Part shown: positions 63,419-64,000 of the stretch, piece after piece
Numbering within the stretch: the stretch's first letter is position 1
Layout of the letters: each line of letters opens with the position of its first letter
Source of the DNA: Shinella sp. SUS2
GTDB taxonomy: Bacteria > Pseudomonadota > Alphaproteobacteria > Rhizobiales > Rhizobiaceae
Assembly (NCBI RefSeq): GCF_001262505.1
Contig: NZ_KQ410734.1
Location: forward strand, 62,001-126,000
Direction of reading: 5' to 3'
DNA: 64,000 nucleotides
Notes under the pieces: model-generated
Told to the model about the DNA's origin: nothing
What the model saw: only the letters and a program-made list of their open reading frames with translations
The model's database searches: none
Position numbers and translations under genes: made by a program

Positions 63419-64000
63419 TTAGGGGTGCAGTTCGACGGCGAGCCAGACGCTGTCGCTGTCCGCATAGTAGCGGTGCCAGGGATAGGTCCACTGCTTTTCG
63501 CCGGTCACACGGCAGAAGGGATCGTGCGAATAGCCGATCGGCATCACCACGTCCTCGTAGAGCGTTGCCGCGTCGCGCGCCTTGAATTTCTGCATGCGGC
63601 CCGATCCATGGATCTGCGTGTGTGTTTCGAGGAACGGGTGTTCGTTGTGGATGAAGCAGTCCGTATCGCCCGGCGACCACCAGAGATTGAGCTTCAGTGT
63701 GAAGGTCTGCGACGCTTCGGCTGCAGCGCGTTCATTGGTGAAGACGCGCGGGTCGAGCGTGACGGTGCCGATCTCGTCCTGTGCCGAAATATAGAGCGGC
63801 GTGTCGCGCGGAAAGCTGCGGATGCGGTTGCCCAGCCAGTCCCAGCCGCGGAACATGCAGCCGCCGAGATTGGTCGGGTTGACGACCTTGATGATCGCCG
63901 CCCGCTCCGCCTTGCGGATGCGACCGCCCTTCAGCCAGGTCGATTTCCACGCCGGCACGATGGCGGGGTGCTCGTCGCCCGTCACCATCGGGGAGGGGCT
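63419..64000 (-). CDS. Hypothetical protein, possibly cupin-like (5' end outside window)
   Basis: At least 193 C-terminal residues are present and the frame is open through the right edge. The Met at 63988 has no ribosome binding site before it, so the real start probably lies beyond the window. I do not recognise the family. The sequence is rich in Trp and His; a stretch with HNEHPFLETHTQIHGSG followed by TYPWHRYYADSDSVWL recalls the H-E-H metal pattern and late aromatic strand of cupins, but this is only a resemblance. It ends 11 bp from the convergent XRE gene. Confidence 0.6.
   Translation of the reverse strand, partial: SPSPMVTGDEHPAIVPAWKSTWLKGGRIRKAERAAIIKVVNPTNLGGCMFRGWDWLGNRIRSFPRDTPLYISAQDEIGTVTLDPRVFTNERAAAEASQTFTLKLNLWWSPGDTDCFIHNEHPFLETHTQIHGSGRMQKFKARDAATLYEDVVMPIGYSHDPFCRVTGEKQWTYPWHRYYADSDSVWLAVELHP

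Noticed and set aside
1-64000. CRISPR arrays, insertion sequences, integrases, prophage or toxin-antitoxin modules
   Set aside because: No regularly spaced repeats, transposase-like or integrase-like proteins were seen; the small XRE gene lacks a toxin partner.

Overview
This window comes from a high-GC alphaproteobacterium, most probably a member of the Rhizobiaceae (Sinorhizobium/Ensifer, Shinella or Agrobacterium type). The evidence is the phnWAY phosphonoacetate route, a dctA/dctB/dctD cluster with a sigma-54 promoter, a nosRZDFYLX nitrous oxide reductase operon, an ECF sigma/NrsF pair and a very large share of ABC uptake systems. The genus is an inference. I see no rRNA, tRNA, CRISPR array, insertion sequence, integrase or phage gene. 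It reads as an intact metabolic region of a chromosome or large replicon.

Layout. 1-632: 3' end of an esterase. 721-9013: a transporter locus with three binding proteins. A PhnD-like binding protein, a fused double permease, an ATPase and an FbpA-like binding protein are read leftward. Divergently, a TctD/TctE-type two-component pair and a third binding-protein-like gene are read rightward. 9074-9598: NUDIX hydrolase. 9623-20896: 2-aminoethylphosphonate (AEP) island, with a LysR regulator, a Na/Pi-cotransporter-like protein, PhnW-PhnA-PhnY, and a dedicated ABC importer (binding protein, ATPase, fused permease). 20969-25518: GATase1-AraC regulator, DeoR regulator and a dimethylglycine/sarcosine dehydrogenase-like flavoprotein. 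25619-26065: VOC protein. 26308-31039: dctD-dctB divergent from dctA. 31090-32957: Lrp regulator divergent from a cystathionine gamma-synthase-family enzyme. 32963-36382: betaine-type ABC importer plus a small XRE regulator. 36924-38115: ECF sigma factor and NrsF-like anti-sigma factor. 38215-40996: SDR and haloperoxidase-like hydrolase divergent from a GlxA-type AraC regulator. 41099-51686: denitrification region with scdA/ytfE, a rubrerythrin-like protein and nosRZDFYLX. 51732-53030: PAS-GGDEF diguanylate cyclase. 53328-60418: amino-acid-derivative uptake and catabolism cluster (YheO-type regulator, threonine-dehydratase-like enzyme, polar amino acid ABC importer, ornithine-cyclodeaminase/mu-crystallin-like enzyme, M20 amidohydrolase). 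60537-62452: TIM-barrel isomerase and a Gfo/Idh/MocA protein lacking its canonical catalytic residues. 62584-64000: XRE regulator with an unrecognised C-terminal domain, convergent with a partial hypothetical protein.

How the parts work together. The AEP island encodes uptake, transamination to phosphonoacetaldehyde, oxidation to phosphonoacetate and hydrolysis to acetate plus phosphate. The embedded Na/Pi-type carrier could handle the released phosphate. The nos operon encodes N2O reductase with its electron donor NosR, its copper maturation proteins and the flavin transferase NosX; FNR/NnrR-type boxes lie before both nosR and scdA. Many candidate operators can be read directly: the LysR palindrome, DctD site plus -24/-12 promoter, Lrp dyads, response-regulator direct repeats, a nested dyad before the betaine operon and a 22-bp perfect palindrome in the amino-acid cluster. 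No single gene family here is unprecedented. The parts least explained by known systems are the three-binding-protein locus with its two-component system, the Na/Pi carrier inside the AEP island, the amino-acid-derivative cluster of unknown substrate, and the catalytically atypical Gfo/Idh protein.
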